Assembly (NCBI GenBank): GCA_950295325.1
Contig: OX485809.1
Coordinates: forward strand, 29,696,001-29,760,000
Direction of reading: 5' to 3'
From: Polytrichum commune
Lineage: Eukaryota; Streptophyta; Polytrichopsida; Polytrichales; Polytrichaceae
DNA: 64,000 bases
The translations under genes and the position numbers were made by a program. Below the pieces are notes generated by a model. That model was not told where the DNA came from, made no database searches, and was given only the letters and a program-made list of their open reading frames with translations. Shown here one piece after another: positions 35,141 through 47,316 of this stretch; position 1 is the stretch's first letter, and each line of letters begins with the position of its first letter.

Positions 35141-35703
35141 TGCAAGTCAAATATCAAAAGTTAAATGACGATGACCTTCATTACCGATCACCTTCATAAA
35201 ATATGACATCTTATTACTCACCAAATTTGGTGAGAAAGTAGGAAATCGGAATAAACTGGCACCCCACATAGAAGTACCCCTCCATTTTTTGGATGATGTC
35301 ACCCGTTTCTCACCCACTTAAAAAATGAACTGGCACCGGCACATGGAACTTGGCCCTTACACATGTGAAACAATCTGCTAGGAAAACTCACACCCAAATG
35401 TTGCTTCATGTGAAACCTAGCCCAATGATGAGTCCTTTGTAGATTGTTGCCGTGAGACAAACTACATCTAACATTGAGACTAATCTCACCACATCTCTCA
35501 TATTCGAACTTCCTTTCTTTCATATCCTTTGAGGATACATTATGTTGCACACACGCACTAGGTGGCCCTTCGACAAAAATAGGTGGGTAACCCCCTACCG
35601 ATGTTCTCAACCAATGAGATTTTTTCTTTTATTATAAATTGTGAGTCAATAGCCTCTGCTATACATGCTGAAAACACACCACTTGTTCAAGGTTTTTGAT
35701 GCC

Positions 35704-36101
35704 AAGGGTGACTTCCCATGTAGGCCACTTGCCCACCATATTCTAGTGTGAATAACGACAAACCCGCCCGAATGTAGAGGGAATTTGGTGGGGTAGGGTT
35801 TGTATGTGCGAACTAGCTACTCCCATCGTCTCAAATCTGGGCCAACCTACCAAGGTCCTCCTCCGAGTTAAAACCCTTTTGAAACCGGTACACAATCCTC
35901 GGTGACTGACACTTGCAGATTGAAGATTCTTTAGTGGGCAGCGCATAAAAATCTAACAACCCATGTCCATGTCTCCCCACATTCTAGTTGACCATCTAAA
36001 CGTGATTGGATGATCGGTTGTGCTTTAACTGCATGCAAACACCTCTGACCCACTATTTTCTAGAATCTAGTGGGCAAGTGGCCTAAGTGGAAACTCACCC
36101 T
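35704..36101. mobile_element. TIR element (family T1), most complete copy, ~398 bp
   Basis: It starts AAGGGTGACTTCCCATGTAG and ends with the inverted partner CCTAAGTGGAAACTCACCCT. The TIRs extend about 42 bp through CCACTTGCCCAC and ATTCTAG. The interior has TCTCAAATCTGGGCC and GTTAAAACC blocks shared with copies near 32.5, 39.7 and 42.5 kb. No clear target duplication was seen. It is non-coding. Confidence 0.7.
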
Positions 36102-36479
36102 AAGTCCATCAAATAGGATAAAAAGGAAAATGGAAGCCGAGATGTGATATACGGAATCCCAACATTGCTACATGAATCTTTCATGGATGCCATGGATTTT
36201 TGGCTCTTTTCCTACCGCCATATCCAGCCCAAGATGAAGGGGTCAATCCAAGAAATTTTCTAATTCATTCATCCCAACTAAGGTATGGAGGCCTTAAATT
36301 GGTTACTTTTCCTTAATAATACACTGTGGTTGGGTGTGGTTCCACGAATAGACACACAAAAAACGAAGCCCTTAAGTTTTTGAACTACACTAGACTCAAT
36401 TCATAAGTTAGATAATAGACACACCTGCAGTTTTAATAAGGATTAAAACTACAGTAATGAAGGTCTGATACTCAGGTCT

Positions 36480-36585
36480 ACTTCACACATGAGCCAAGAG
36501 CCGTGACCACGAAATAGTGAGAGCCCAAAAGAGTGTCCAAAGGCCGTTCCAAGACACCTCCAAAATCATATAGTGCATTTTTATG
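36480..36585 (+). repeat. dispersed repeat family D4, copy
   Basis: CACACATGAGCCAAGAGCCG, GTGAGAGCCCAAAAGAGTGT, CCAAAGGCCGTTCCAAGA and CAAAATCATATAGT match the copy near 4.8 kb. Confidence 0.75.
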
Positions 36586-38569
36586 TCATTGCGGTAACTT
36601 TTTTAGTGACACTTTCTATGCATAAGTTTACAAATATTTCATCCCAAATTACTATCAATTCATCCAAATGCCAATTATTGAAATAAAGTTTGGTATGATT
36701 AGCATCCTAATAAATTTGTATTGAGATATTGTCATGGATGATTGGATATTGGATGAAAATCACTTAGTAAGTGACAATACTTGCCACACTGTAAATCTAT
36801 ATGTGAGGCCAAACCCACCACCCTTAAGCGTCTTAGTCCGGGTGATGGTTTTGGGAATCACATGTGTGAGATTACAACGTGTAGTGCCGTGAAATGTGAG
36901 TTCCACATCAATAATCTTACTTCAAGTCACTATGATTTATTAATGTGATCCTCTTGAATGAGTGAATCCTTGGCCTTCTCAAGAGTCCACCCCAAAGCCT
37001 TGGCTACACATGGCCTCAACGACTTTCCTCTTGAAACCTTGGTCCTGGCTGATGATTCTTCGCTAGTGCTTGTTATGTCATCGAAGCTATGGCTTGTCGG
37101 CTCCATGAGGCACGTACGTCTGGTGTGCTAATTCCCAATCATCCATGCCATGCCACTTCACTTGTGTGGAGCTAACAACCCACCTTGGTGTTTTACATTA
37201 GCATGTCATTTCATTCCGTGATTAGTGTGCAAATGTTAAGAAACACTTGTGTCTCGCATCGCTTAGCATTCCTCATCCTCCACAAGTTCATCACAACTTA
37301 CTCCCATGTAACTCCTTAATACAATCTCTGCCCCAACTAGCCTCACCAATTACACTAGTTATCTAGCCTACTGACTAACCACAACCCCAGCCTAATCCCA
37401 GCTTAAACCATCTTAAACCAGCTTAAACTAGCTTACCCTCTGACTGCAGCTAATCAGTTCCCAGCTGACTGCAGCTAAAACAGTTCCCAACTGACTGCAG
37501 CTAATCAGTTCCCAGCTGACTGCAGCTAATCAGTTCCCAGCTGACTGCAGCTAAAACAGTTCCCAACTGACTGCAGCTAAAACAGTTCCCAGCTGACTGC
37601 AGCTAACCAGCTGGGTCTTCAGTCCCGGATTCCAGCAGTCCGCGGTCTCAGATTCCAGCAGACTTTTCCAAATACTAAACCACCAAATCAAGTGTTCCTA
37701 TCCAATATCCAAACACTATAAATCTAAACATCACAAGTCCAAACGCTATAAGAGTGAATACTATAAGTCTAAATACTATAATTCTAAATACTAAAAGTCT
37801 AAATGCTAGAGCTATGCACTTGTTTATGAATGCCTTAAATCTAAAACCTCATCTAATAATGTAAAGCTAACTTCAAGACTAAGTGGTATTGGTTCTTCAC
37901 CTTAAAACCTTGCACACACACGTGCCCCTATCTTACTCCCCACACACCCACACTTATAACACATGGGATGCCAAAGGAGCACGAAGGAAAGAGAGAGAAA
38001 GAAAGAGATGAGAGAGTGAGGATTATATAATGAGGTGAAAGGGAGTAGGTGAGCACCTCCAAGGCTCAAGATAAACCTTTTGATCATTTCCTACTTTGTA
38101 GGCTCTCATCCTATCATTTAAGCCTTCAACCCGTAAACCAACAACATAGATCCTAATTCAAACATTTAACTCAAGGAGCCACCATTGGTTCACCACACAT
38201 TATGCTCACCTAACTAAGGAACTTTCTTCACACCGCTAAACTTCTAATCAACCTAAGGTCTAAACATAACTTCACTCAAGCCTAATTTTTTTTATATTTT
38301 TGTGAATAATCATAAAACATCAAAACATAACTTCTAATAGTTTCAAAGGGTTAAGAATACATGTGGGCACCATTTTGGGCTCACACTATAATGCCCAATT
38401 TTATTTCCCAATGAATGACAAATATTATTCAGCTAACATTTAGTGTTGGTGACACTACACTACGGTTTACAATTAGTATTGAGCAAGACAATTAGAATTG
38501 GTGACACTAAATTTCATATTTAGCGTAGCAAGGTGGCCACGTGCCTGTTGTTTGTTTTAAAAAGAAAAA
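36586..38569. other. gene-free intergenic DNA around the 25-bp minisatellite
   Basis: After the minisatellite, 37,690-37,830 has loose TATAAGTCTAAA.ACTA repeats. No gene was recognised. Confidence 0.45.
37440..37610. repeat. minisatellite, 7 units of 25-26 bp
   Basis: The unit is CTGACTGCAGCTAA followed by either TCAGTTCCCAG or AACAGTTCCCA(A/G). The two unit types alternate irregularly. A preceding CTTAAACCAG triplet repeat (37,401-37,433) may be its seed. Confidence 0.95.
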
Positions 38570-38740
38570 GAACCGGTTGAAGGTCAAGACTTCAAGAAAA
38601 TTACCCATCATTTTAGAGGAATTTAGAGAATACATCTCAAATTATTAGATTAAAAACTGAAAGGTGTCAACATGTAACCAATTGGACTTGGAAACACTAG
38701 GATCTCAATTGATTATGCCCAAAATCACCCCGGACACTGA
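38570..38740 (+). repeat. dispersed repeat family D2, copy
   Basis: It reads AACCGGTTGAAGGTCAAGAC, CATTTTAGAGGAATTTAGAG, CCAATTGGACTTGGAAACAC and TAGGATCTCAATTGATTATG, the clearest full copy of the family. Confidence 0.7.
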
Positions 38741-38841
38741 TATAGAGGAAATTTAAGTCCTAAAGTTTGAGGTGCTAGTGCACCCTATTCCTGCCTATTC
38801 ACACTGCAGATGTGGCATTGGCCCGAACATGATGTCAGTCA

Positions 38842-39172
38842 GGCCCTTGCCACACGAGAGGAAACTTGCATGAACGGTAGTGAGTTGGATGAATAGCATT
38901 GGTTCAAATGAGCAAGTGGTTGCCACATGAGAGGAAGTATGGGGAGTGGCAACAATGACTTTTTAGCTTCGGATTTAGCTTTGGATCTTGCTTCGGGATC
39001 TACTTGGCAATAAAGTAGAGTGACATGGCACAATAAATGTAGTTCACAACTACCGGGCACTAGTGCCCAGAAGTCCACAATATAAGGAGAAAAACAAGGA
39101 GAATGAGACTTTTCTTGGGCAAGGTGCCATGTTGGAGGAAGTTGTTCCTCTGCCTCTCGTGTGGCAAGGGCC
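38842..39172. mobile_element. inverted-repeat MITE, 331 bp
   Basis: The ends are GGCCCTTGCCACACGAGAGG and its reverse complement. The flanks read TCAGTCA on the left and TCAGTGA on the right, giving a perfect TCA or a near-perfect 7-bp duplication. A diverged copy of the end lies inside at about 38,917. Confidence 0.7.
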
Positions 39173-39600
39173 TCAGTGACATGCCATCAATCCTTGTCAT
39201 TGCATGAATATGCTGACCTGGCAGTTGAGCCGTTGATCTGGCAACTGGGAAACTAAACTTACACTGTTCATGGTACTTAGTGCATGTACTCTAGTGGCAA
39301 AGGGTCTAAACTAGATGCTGATAGGTCTAGTAGAGTCATGTCCACTAGAGTTGACATTATTTGTCAACATGAGTAACTTTTTGAATTGTATAACTATTTA
39401 TGGTAGGATATTAGTGTAGCACATTGGAGTGCTTGAGATGAAAGTTTGACGCTTTGCTATGCAAAGAGGAAGATCTTGGTGAGCATGCTAATGCTAGGTG
39501 TTGAGTGTTTACACTTGCAGCCAACTTGCTGATGATTTGTGTAACTTATTTGTAGATCCCTTTCTATTATTCAGCATGTTGATGCCCAAGATATTAGTAA

Positions 39601-39900
39601 GGGTGAGTTTCATGTGGGTTACTCGCCCACTAGATTCTAGATAATAATGGGTTGGAGGTGTCCTCATGTAGATAAGCAGAAGTTGCCAACCAACCACATT
39701 ATGGTGGCCTACTAGAATGTGGAGGATCGTGATGATAGGCTCCTAAACTTTCATGCGCCCACTAAAGCATTTTTTAAACTACAAGGAGGAGGAGTATTAA
39801 CCTAGAGGAGGAGGTTAGTAGGTGGGCCTAGATTTGAGAAGATGAGAGTAGCTAAGCCGCGCATACAAAATATCTTCGATTCTAGAGAATTTAATGATCG
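39601..39900. mobile_element. TIR family T1, partial copy (right end missing)
   Basis: It opens with AAGGGTGAGTTTCATGTGGG and then CGCCCACTAGATTCTAG. It continues with GATTTGAGAAGATGAGAGTA and loses similarity near 39,890. Confidence 0.6.
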
Positions 39901-41654
39901 CAAAGTGGGAGTTTCCATGTTGGGTAGTTGGTGAAAATGGATGGCGTGATGGTTGGGGATCCTCAATAAGCATAGAAGTGGCTATGTATGTATGTATGTA
40001 TGTACACACACACACACACACACACACACGTCATAATTTAAATTTCCAAATTTGGAGTTCATATGCCTATTCTAGAGGTGGTCAAGTTCATTGACCGGAT
40101 GATGAGTCTCTCTTACACACTAGGAGAAACTTGTCCATTCCGACCATTCATTGCAACTTGTCTACTGCAACTCATGGAGAGAAAATGCATAAATGAATTA
40201 ATTTAGTTGCTAATCATAGGTTTTTGGTTTTGGATTTGGGGGAATTGGCATTCTCATGCCATGACTTGCAATGAACAAGTTGCAATGCATGGTTGGAACG
40301 GACAAGTTTTCTCCTAGTGACAAATGAGCTTGGATGCCATTTTGGAACATGTTTGGTTTGAGGTCTCACCCACACTAGTAAATATGGTTGATCTTTGCAA
40401 ATGGGAACACCCACATGCAAGTAATGTCTTGATGACTTTCTACGAGTTTAAAACAAAATTGAACAAGATGTACACCTATCTATTCTTGAAACATTAAAGA
40501 AAGGGGGGGAGGATTGAAGACATGACATATACTTGACGTGGCTCCACGGTGGCTTTCCTTTTTGAAAGAAATTCCATGGGCTCCCAATGGCAATAAAGAG
40601 TTTAAGAGTGGATTGTGGACTCAAGTACCGTCTTCTTATTGGTGCAATTTGTGGAGCGTACAATGAAGAGTTCAAACAAATGAGGGAATATAATTTAAAC
40701 TTTGTCAATGGGCAACTACCTTGTATGTTTTCTTCCCCATCTTTTGGTCGTTCCGTACTCTCATGATACTACTTAGTAACTACAAACAAAATAAATAAAA
40801 AGACAACAAAGTACACCGAAAGTATAATCATTAAAATGGTTCTCAAATATGCCTTGTATCATATATTTTTGCTCACACTTACTACTGTGGGCAATCATCA
40901 AACGACTCCTACCAACAGGGGCCACATTTAGAGTTGGTTTGGCCAATGAGAGCCACTGGATGTAACCAATGCTAGTAGGAATTATTCACTGATGACTTGC
41001 ACTAGTAAGTTCGGGTGGGCTAATAATTGATGAAGTAAGAGCAATTATGATTTTGGATATCTTGAATGGAACTTATCCCTCTTCATCCTTGGAAGATAAA
41101 GCCAAAAGGCAAACCAAAACTATCAACTGCCATGGGGTTATAACTTGTGGGAGTAGAGTTATCTTTACAAAGTCATTATTGGGCAAAACACACAAAAAAT
41201 AAGAATATGAGTTTCATAGGCAATTCTATTCTTGTGGTATAATTTTGTCTCTTGTGTTATGCTATAATTAATTAATTAATTAAAAAATAAAATAAAATTC
41301 GAAGAGTTTTTCCTCCTATTCTTGACCTTACTAGTTAAGTTTAGTCATTAGTCTACTCATTTTCTCCAAGGAACATGTAAAATAAGTTGAGTGTGGGAAC
41401 TTCTTGAGAGTTGTAGGGGAGCTCCGTAGTTGGCAGGCCTGGCATGTTTGTATCTTGAGTATTTGTTGGAATCATAGGGTGTTCAACTAACACACCAACA
41501 ACATAATGCGTGTCCAAAAATTTGGACAATTGCTCTTTTTAAGCATAAATTTAGTTTGTTTAATGGCCATTGAGGGTGCTTTGTCATTCAAGCATACACA
41601 TTAAGGAAAAGTCCACATGTACACCCCAACCTCCATAATGTCACCCTCTATGAT
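39901..41654. other. gene-free intergenic DNA
   Basis: It contains the TATG/CA microsatellite. TTGCAA/ACAAGTT phrases near 40,130-40,320 form an imperfect inverted repeat (GAGAAACTTGTCC..T and ACGGACAAGTTTTCTC), perhaps another small MITE. Confidence 0.4.
39984..40029. repeat. compound (TATG)n(CA)n microsatellite
   Basis: Five TATG units run directly into about thirteen CA units. Confidence 0.95.
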
Positions 41655-42030
41655 GTCACTCCCTCTATGCGAACAAAGTTTGCTACCCCTATATTACATG
41701 CCATATTTTTCTACATATACATAACCATTTATAGTATCTTTTGTATGTTTTTTTGAAATTTTTAGTCATCTTCATTTTTTTAGTATTTTTTGTAGTTTTG
41801 TTTTTAGTTCAATTCTGCGTCATTCTAGTTAGAAACGGTATGTTTACTTAAAAACAAATCAACATATTTAGTTATCGTTTTTTACTATGTAATAGGTACC
41901 GTGTATATCTACTCATGAAGAAAAAATAAGAAAAGTCTGACTCATTTTGGTGATGCTTTATGTAGGAAGTAGGAATTTTTACATGTAAAGTGTTGGCACG
42001 TGGTTATTCAACTGTACAATGGAGTGATCT
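41655..42030 (+). repeat. direct repeat pair D6, copy 1
   Basis: It matches 60,598-60,900: GAACAAAGTTTGCTACCC, TATATTACATGCCATA, TTTTTCTACATATACATAAC, CATCCTAGTTAGAAACG (copy 2 spelling) and TTTTTACTATGTAATAGGTA. Copy 1 then carries an extra segment at 41,905-41,985. Confidence 0.85.
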
Positions 42031-42059
42031 CCTCGTGTTTGGGCATAGTTTTTTATTAG

Positions 42060-42240
42060 TGCATGCTCACATGCATCACGTTGTCATCATTGCCATTATT
42101 GCAATGTTGACTTTGTGTTATCCCATAATGTCACGTGGTACACTAGTCCTCTATTATCACACATGCATGTTAACCCTGCAAATCTCCTTAGTGTTGTGTG
42201 CACTTTGGCTGCCACATGCATGATATCAGGGAGGTTAGAG
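42060..42240 (+). repeat. direct repeat pair D7, copy 1
   Basis: It matches 53,725-53,920: ATCAC.TTGTCATCATT, CAATGTTGACT.TGTGTTAT, CCATAATGTCAC.TG.TACA, CATGTTAAC.CT and GTGCACTTTGG.TGCCACA.G. It adjoins D6 copy 1. Confidence 0.8.
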
Positions 42241-42364
42241 TGGACTAGATACTCTTATACTCCACTAGAACATGAAGGTGGGCGTGGGTTGTCTATAACT
42301 TATTTAAAGTGTTTGTTGAAATTGGAGAGGCTCCAACTACCACACCAAATTTGGTAGACAAGCA

Positions 42365-42667
42365 CAAACCATCAACCAACCACATTTTGGTGGCCCACTA
42401 GAATGTGAAGGACTATGGGCTGCTAGACTTCCATGCGCTCACTTACACACTTTGTAGCCTACTGTACAAGTGCCGTCATTGAAGGATCGAAGACTAGTTT
42501 TATGAGGAGTAGGAGGAGGTCAATAGGTGGACCCATATTTGAGAAGATGAGAATATCTAGTTGGCACTAATGGACCCTACCCTACCATAGTCCATCTACA
42601 TTTGAACAAGTTTGTCCTTATTCACACTAGAATCTGGTGGGCGAGTGGCCTACATGGAAACTCACCC
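42365..42667. mobile_element. TIR family T1, partial copy (left end missing)
   Basis: The right end reads CACTAGAATCTGGTGGGCGA, then GTGGCCTACATGGAAACTCA. The interior shares CCAACCACATTTTGGTGGCC and TTTGAGAAGATGAGAAT with the copy near 39.7 kb. Confidence 0.6.
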
Positions 42668-42960
42668 TTACCCCACTATACCACACCACATGGTTCCGCT
42701 TCGTTTTCTTTGACTTTGCCCGGGGAACCCCTTAAGCTTATGTCTTCAATCTTTCCAAGTCCATAAGTTGGGGCCATGCAAGTGAGGAGCACGTGACATC
42801 TGGCAAGTTCTTATATTAACCCTAATTCTCCTATGGGGCCCATTCTATGAGTTTCTTTTCATCATCACTATCTTATATTTATGATGCCACCTGCCCCATA
42901 ACTTAACACCATTGCATGAGTCAAAGCCAATTCTATGTCAATGCGTGTGCAAAGGAGAGC

Positions 42961-42979
42961 ATATATATATATATATATG
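42961..42979. repeat. (AT)n microsatellite
   Basis: A pure AT run of about nine units. Confidence 0.95.
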
Positions 42980-43369
42980 CCAGGGTCCACATGCATGCAA
43001 CACATGAGACTTATTAAAACGGAATTCCCATATTCCTTCCTTACATTTGACCACCAAAGGGCTAAATAGTAGGCAATGTATGAGGAGCCAAAACTTGGCA
43101 TCGTGTTGTTTGTGGTGTTGGAGGATCTTGTCCTTGGCGGAGACTCAAGCATAGGTATTGAGAATATAAAATACTAGCAATACGTGGGTGTTATTTGGTT
43201 TGTTTTCGTTGTGTTCTTCAACTTCTACCACTTAGAGTTACACAACAAAAAGTTGTGTTGCGTTGCATTAGCAAATTTACAACGAAGCATCATCGACCAC
43301 AAAAATTTGGAAAAATGAAACCTCCCTTAATTTAGTTATGATTATCGGAAGTGCATGTGTGTTGGTTTT

Positions 43370-43590
43370 CTAAATTGAGTACAAAGGTCCATGCAGTTGT
43401 GTTTATTATTGAGTGGAGTAGTGAATAAGTATTTGATCACGTAGTTTTTTTATTTTTAACATTTATCTTTTTGGTGTTTGATCTTCAGTTTTCACCGCAC
43501 CACATGCCAATCAAATATAGGTCCTATCCAAAAAAGTGATCACATGACACTTGCACACTACCTTATATACCTAACAAAACTTAATCTTAG
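43370..43590. repeat. dispersed repeat family D1, copy
   Basis: It shares TATTATTGAGTGGAGTAG, TTTTTGGTGTTTGATC, CACATGCCAATCAAATATAG and CACACTACCTTATATACC. Confidence 0.65.
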
Positions 43591-44449
43591 TAGCACTGAC
43601 ATTACTATCATTCATTTTTTGATCTCAAGTTGATCTTAGGATGGGTTTACATTAGGATCTAGGTCCAAAAAACTCGAGGTCCAAAACACCCCCCCCCCTT
43701 TATTGGATCTTATTTTCAGACTTGAAATTAAGTACAAGCTTATGTATTGGTTTTCCCAAACTAGGAGGAGCATTTTGTTGAGTGTGGATCGCGAAGATTT
43801 GGTGGGATAGTTTTAATAACTTGTACCCTTGTAAACTCCTTGAGTTCAAAGTTTTGATCTGGATGAATAGGATCGCTCAATATTAGAATGTATTTGGTCT
43901 CGCACCCTAGTATATAGGTTGTTGTACTACACACCTGACTAAGGTTTGTGAGAAAAGATGATTTAGGATTCCTTGTGGTCAAGGTCAACCCTCCAAAGAC
44001 TATTACGAAGAGAAATCCTCGTCACTTTTCAAAAGCATTGGTCATGGTACATAGTGTAAAGCGGATTTTGATTGTGACGTGGTGTTATTCATGAAACGGA
44101 CTAATAACAACTAGTTGCTACAAGTAACATCATCTAAATTAGACATCTATTAAATAGAGTATTATAGACACCCAATTTTCTTATGATATCTCGTAATTTT
44201 TTGTTGAGACAATCTATTTGGGCTCTCTCGCCGCAGATCTAGGTGACCACCAAACGTTATCCAACTCTGGATATGTAGGTTTCCATGTCACTTCCATGTT
44301 GCTTTCTCGTCCACATTTTGACATGCTCACCCACAATCACTTTTATTTTTGGCGACCTTGTGTAAACCAAAGTGGCACCGCCATTCATTTCTCAACCTAT
44401 GAAAGATTTTAGAAAACGGTGGTCATGGTCACTGGTGACTACAATTGAT

Positions 44450-44657
44450 CATCCCAATTAGTGCATGTTTTTCCTATTCGGAGTTACGCAGAGCAATAAC
44501 GGCTTCTTCAAGAGTTCAACTTTTAGTAATGAAAGTTCTATAAGTTGTTTGGACATTAAAGAATATCAATAAATTTTCTTGGTAAACTATTACATCCTCA
44601 ATAAACACTTATAACACTAGGTAACTCCGAATAGTAATGCGCGCTAATTGGGATTAT
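44450..44657. mobile_element. short foldback/MITE element, ~208 bp
   Basis: The left end is ATCCCAATTAGTGCATG followed by CTATTCGGAGTTAC; the right half is GTAACTCCGAATAG followed by GCTAATTGGGATTATCC. The arms are about 40 bp. No sure target duplication was found. Confidence 0.6.
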
Positions 44658-45968
44658 CCATGTTGTGTAAAGATGCCCTTAATCCACCCTCAGTGCCCTT
44701 ATATGCACCTACATGATTTCAAATGACCACCTCTAGTTTTTTTTGTGTGTGTATTATCCTAGGTTCATGGCCACATTCATAACATCACTTAGCGATGTGG
44801 GCCCTCTGAATATAACAATGAGATGTGAGTTTAGTGTGAATTTGAGTCTTCCAGCGCAACTTTTTGAGCATCTTACCATTATAATATGAGGACCAAGGAC
44901 TAAGCTTACCACTGAGTAATGTTATGTTTCAAAGCTCATTTGATTGATAATTTTATATGAGGAATTTGATCGTTAAGATAGGCACACAATCTATTCCATC
45001 AAAGTCAACATGAATATCTTGTGGATTATGCACATGCTTTTCACTAAAATTGTGAAAATGATTTCTTTCTATTAAGTGACTAGTTTTCTTAATCGGACCC
45101 TATATTTGATTGGTATGGGTTTAGTGAGTATCAATGAGCAAACATCATAAAGACACGTGTTTAAAAGTAATTGGACTATAATGTCTTCATTCATTAATAA
45201 CTTCTCTACACATAGTAGTGAACAAAATTGGGAGGACATATGTATCCAATTAACAAATCAACAAACATGCACTTTTAATAAACTATAACCAAAATCAAGG
45301 GAGGTCTAATTTTCAATCCGGGTTTTTTGCAGAGTGTTTCATTATAGATTTGCTAATGCAACACAAGTTTTTTTTAGTGTAAATCTAATTAATAGAAGTT
45401 GGAGAACATGAAAAATGAACCAAATAACATCCACATACCTTATTTAAGGCCCAGGGGTGGACACTTCATTGGAAGCCTACATGACGTTTGTGGTTGACAA
45501 TGAAATAAAACGCTTACATACAAGAATTTTATAGAGAACAATTGTATACATACTAAGGGCAAGCTAGAAAATGGGCTCGTGTATTCTTAATAAGTTTTTC
45601 AATTTTATGTGATAAATGCTTCTAGTACATACATATATTATAAGCCATGAAGTAATTAGGACTTCATTACATATACAAGTCACTGGGGATGATGACCATT
45701 TGACAAAAATGGATGAAAACGGTAGATTGGATGGAACCAACATATCAATTGTCAAAAAAATGTAAACCTTAGGGCTCCCTTTTGTACCATGAACGCTAAA
45801 GAACCCCTATCAAGCTCTGTCCGCCTAAGAATCCGTTGCCCCTGGCCCACCCGCTAGTGCCCAAACCAAAATTTACTGGTGTTGCCCACGTTGTTGCTCG
45901 TAGCTTGCTTGATCGGACAAAACCATGGACAGAGTCAACTCCAACCACGTTAGTCATCATTCGAACCA
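44658..45968. other. gene-free intergenic DNA
   Basis: No motif, element end or RNA gene was recognised. Confidence 0.45.
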
Positions 45969-47316
45969 CATACCTTCATTGGACATTGTGAACATTCATT
46001 CTTGCCATCTCTTTGAATTTACATCACATTTGCTAATATATTATACAAACAAAATTTGCTAAAATGTTATGCACCAATTCTAGATCTAGATCCAAAATTT
46101 TGCCATGCACCAAAACCGTAAGTGTGTTATGTACCAAATCCAAAATTGTATCATACACGAGATCCATAAATGTGTCATGCACGAGATCTAGAATTGTGTC
46201 ATGCACGAGATCTAGAATTGTATCATGCACGAGATCCAAAAATGTGTCATGTACCAGATCCAAAATTGTGTCATGCACCAAATCCACAATTGTGTCATGT
46301 ACCAAATCCAGAATTGTTTCATGCACTAGATCCATAAATGCGTCATGCATCAGATTTAGAAATGTGTTACGTAATGAAATTAACGGATCCGAACTTGTTA
46401 GTGTGCACAACTATTTCATACAAATAGTGCTTATAGTCAAGTGATCTTCCTTTCTAAGCATGTGATGTTTCAATTTTATAGCTCAGTGTAGACATCTTCT
46501 TGTTTTGTGTCTATGCTCACATGATTTGTAGGTTGTGACAGCAACCATTCATTGAAAAAAACATAGAATTATTTCTAAAGGATACACTAAATGATCATCC
46601 AAGAGGCATGTTGCTTAAGGGGGAAAGAAGTAAATGTTGCAAGGACAAAGCATAAATGTCGAATAAAATAGTGTTCATTCATCTTAAAATATATCAAATT
46701 CAAGAAATGATGTGTATTCATATATTGTATTCACAACATAATTCAAGTTTGTGTTAGTAAACCAATTGGATTAACTAACAGATTAGAAACTCACAAAAAC
46801 TCATAAATGATAATCCAACCGAATGGATACAAAACAATTGAATGAAGTACGATTAAAAATACTCATGCACAACCTACGAATCATGTGAGCGTAGACACAA
46901 AACAAGAAGATGTCTACATTGAGCTATAAAATCGAAACATCACAGGCTTAGAAAGGAAGGTCACTTGACTATAAACACTATTTGTATGAAATAGTTGTAC
47001 ACACTAACAAGTTCGGATCCGTTAAGTTCGTTACGTAACACATTTATGAATCTGGTGTATGATACATTTAGGGATCCGGTGCATGACACAATTATGGATA
47101 TGGTGCATGACACATTTATGGATCTCGTGCATGACACAATTTCGGAACTGGTACATGATACACTTACAGTTTTGGTGCATGGCACAATTTTGGATCTAGA
47201 TCTAGAATTGGTGCATAACATTTTAGCAAATTTTGTTTGTATAACATATTAGCAAATGTGATGCAAATTCGAAGAGATGGCAGGAATGAATGTTCACAAT
47301 GTCCAATGAAGGTATG
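45969..47316. mobile_element. 1.35-kb foldback element with arms built on a 24-bp repeat
   Basis: The left arm is 45969-46537 (569 bp) and the right arm is 46868-47316 (449 bp). They are near-perfect reverse complements from CATACCTTCATTGGACATTG inward to CTCACATGATT.GTAGGTTGTG. Each arm contains a 24-bp tandem array, roughly GTGTCATGCACGAGATCC. The arms differ by exactly 120 bp, or five 24-bp units, so the array has expanded or contracted in one arm. Because 24 is a multiple of 3, open frames arise on both strands, with an eight-residue peptide period; no protein function is implied. No target duplication is evident at the ends. Terminal inverted arms with internal short repeats resemble FB/foldback or long-TIR elements. 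Confidence 0.85.
46112..46360. repeat. 24-bp tandem array, left arm of the foldback element
   Basis: About ten degenerate copies of a 24-bp unit, centred on GTGTCATGCACGAGATCCA, follow one another. The minus strand reads as repeated DLVHDTIL-like octapeptides and the plus strand as CTRSKIVS-like ones. The right-arm counterpart has about five units. Confidence 0.85.

Larger units (their letters stand above)
42668..44449. other. gene-free intergenic DNA
   Basis: Only the AT microsatellite, a poly(C) run and a D1 copy were recognised. Confidence 0.45.

Noticed and set aside
37440-37610. CRISPR-like array
   Set aside because: The whole unit repeats, with no unique spacers, and the genome is eukaryotic.
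46033-47252. Four overlapping 85-126-codon frames with octapeptide repeats
   Set aside because: They are by-products of a 24-bp tandem repeat that is a multiple of three, open on both strands of both inverted arms. They have no initiation context or domain.
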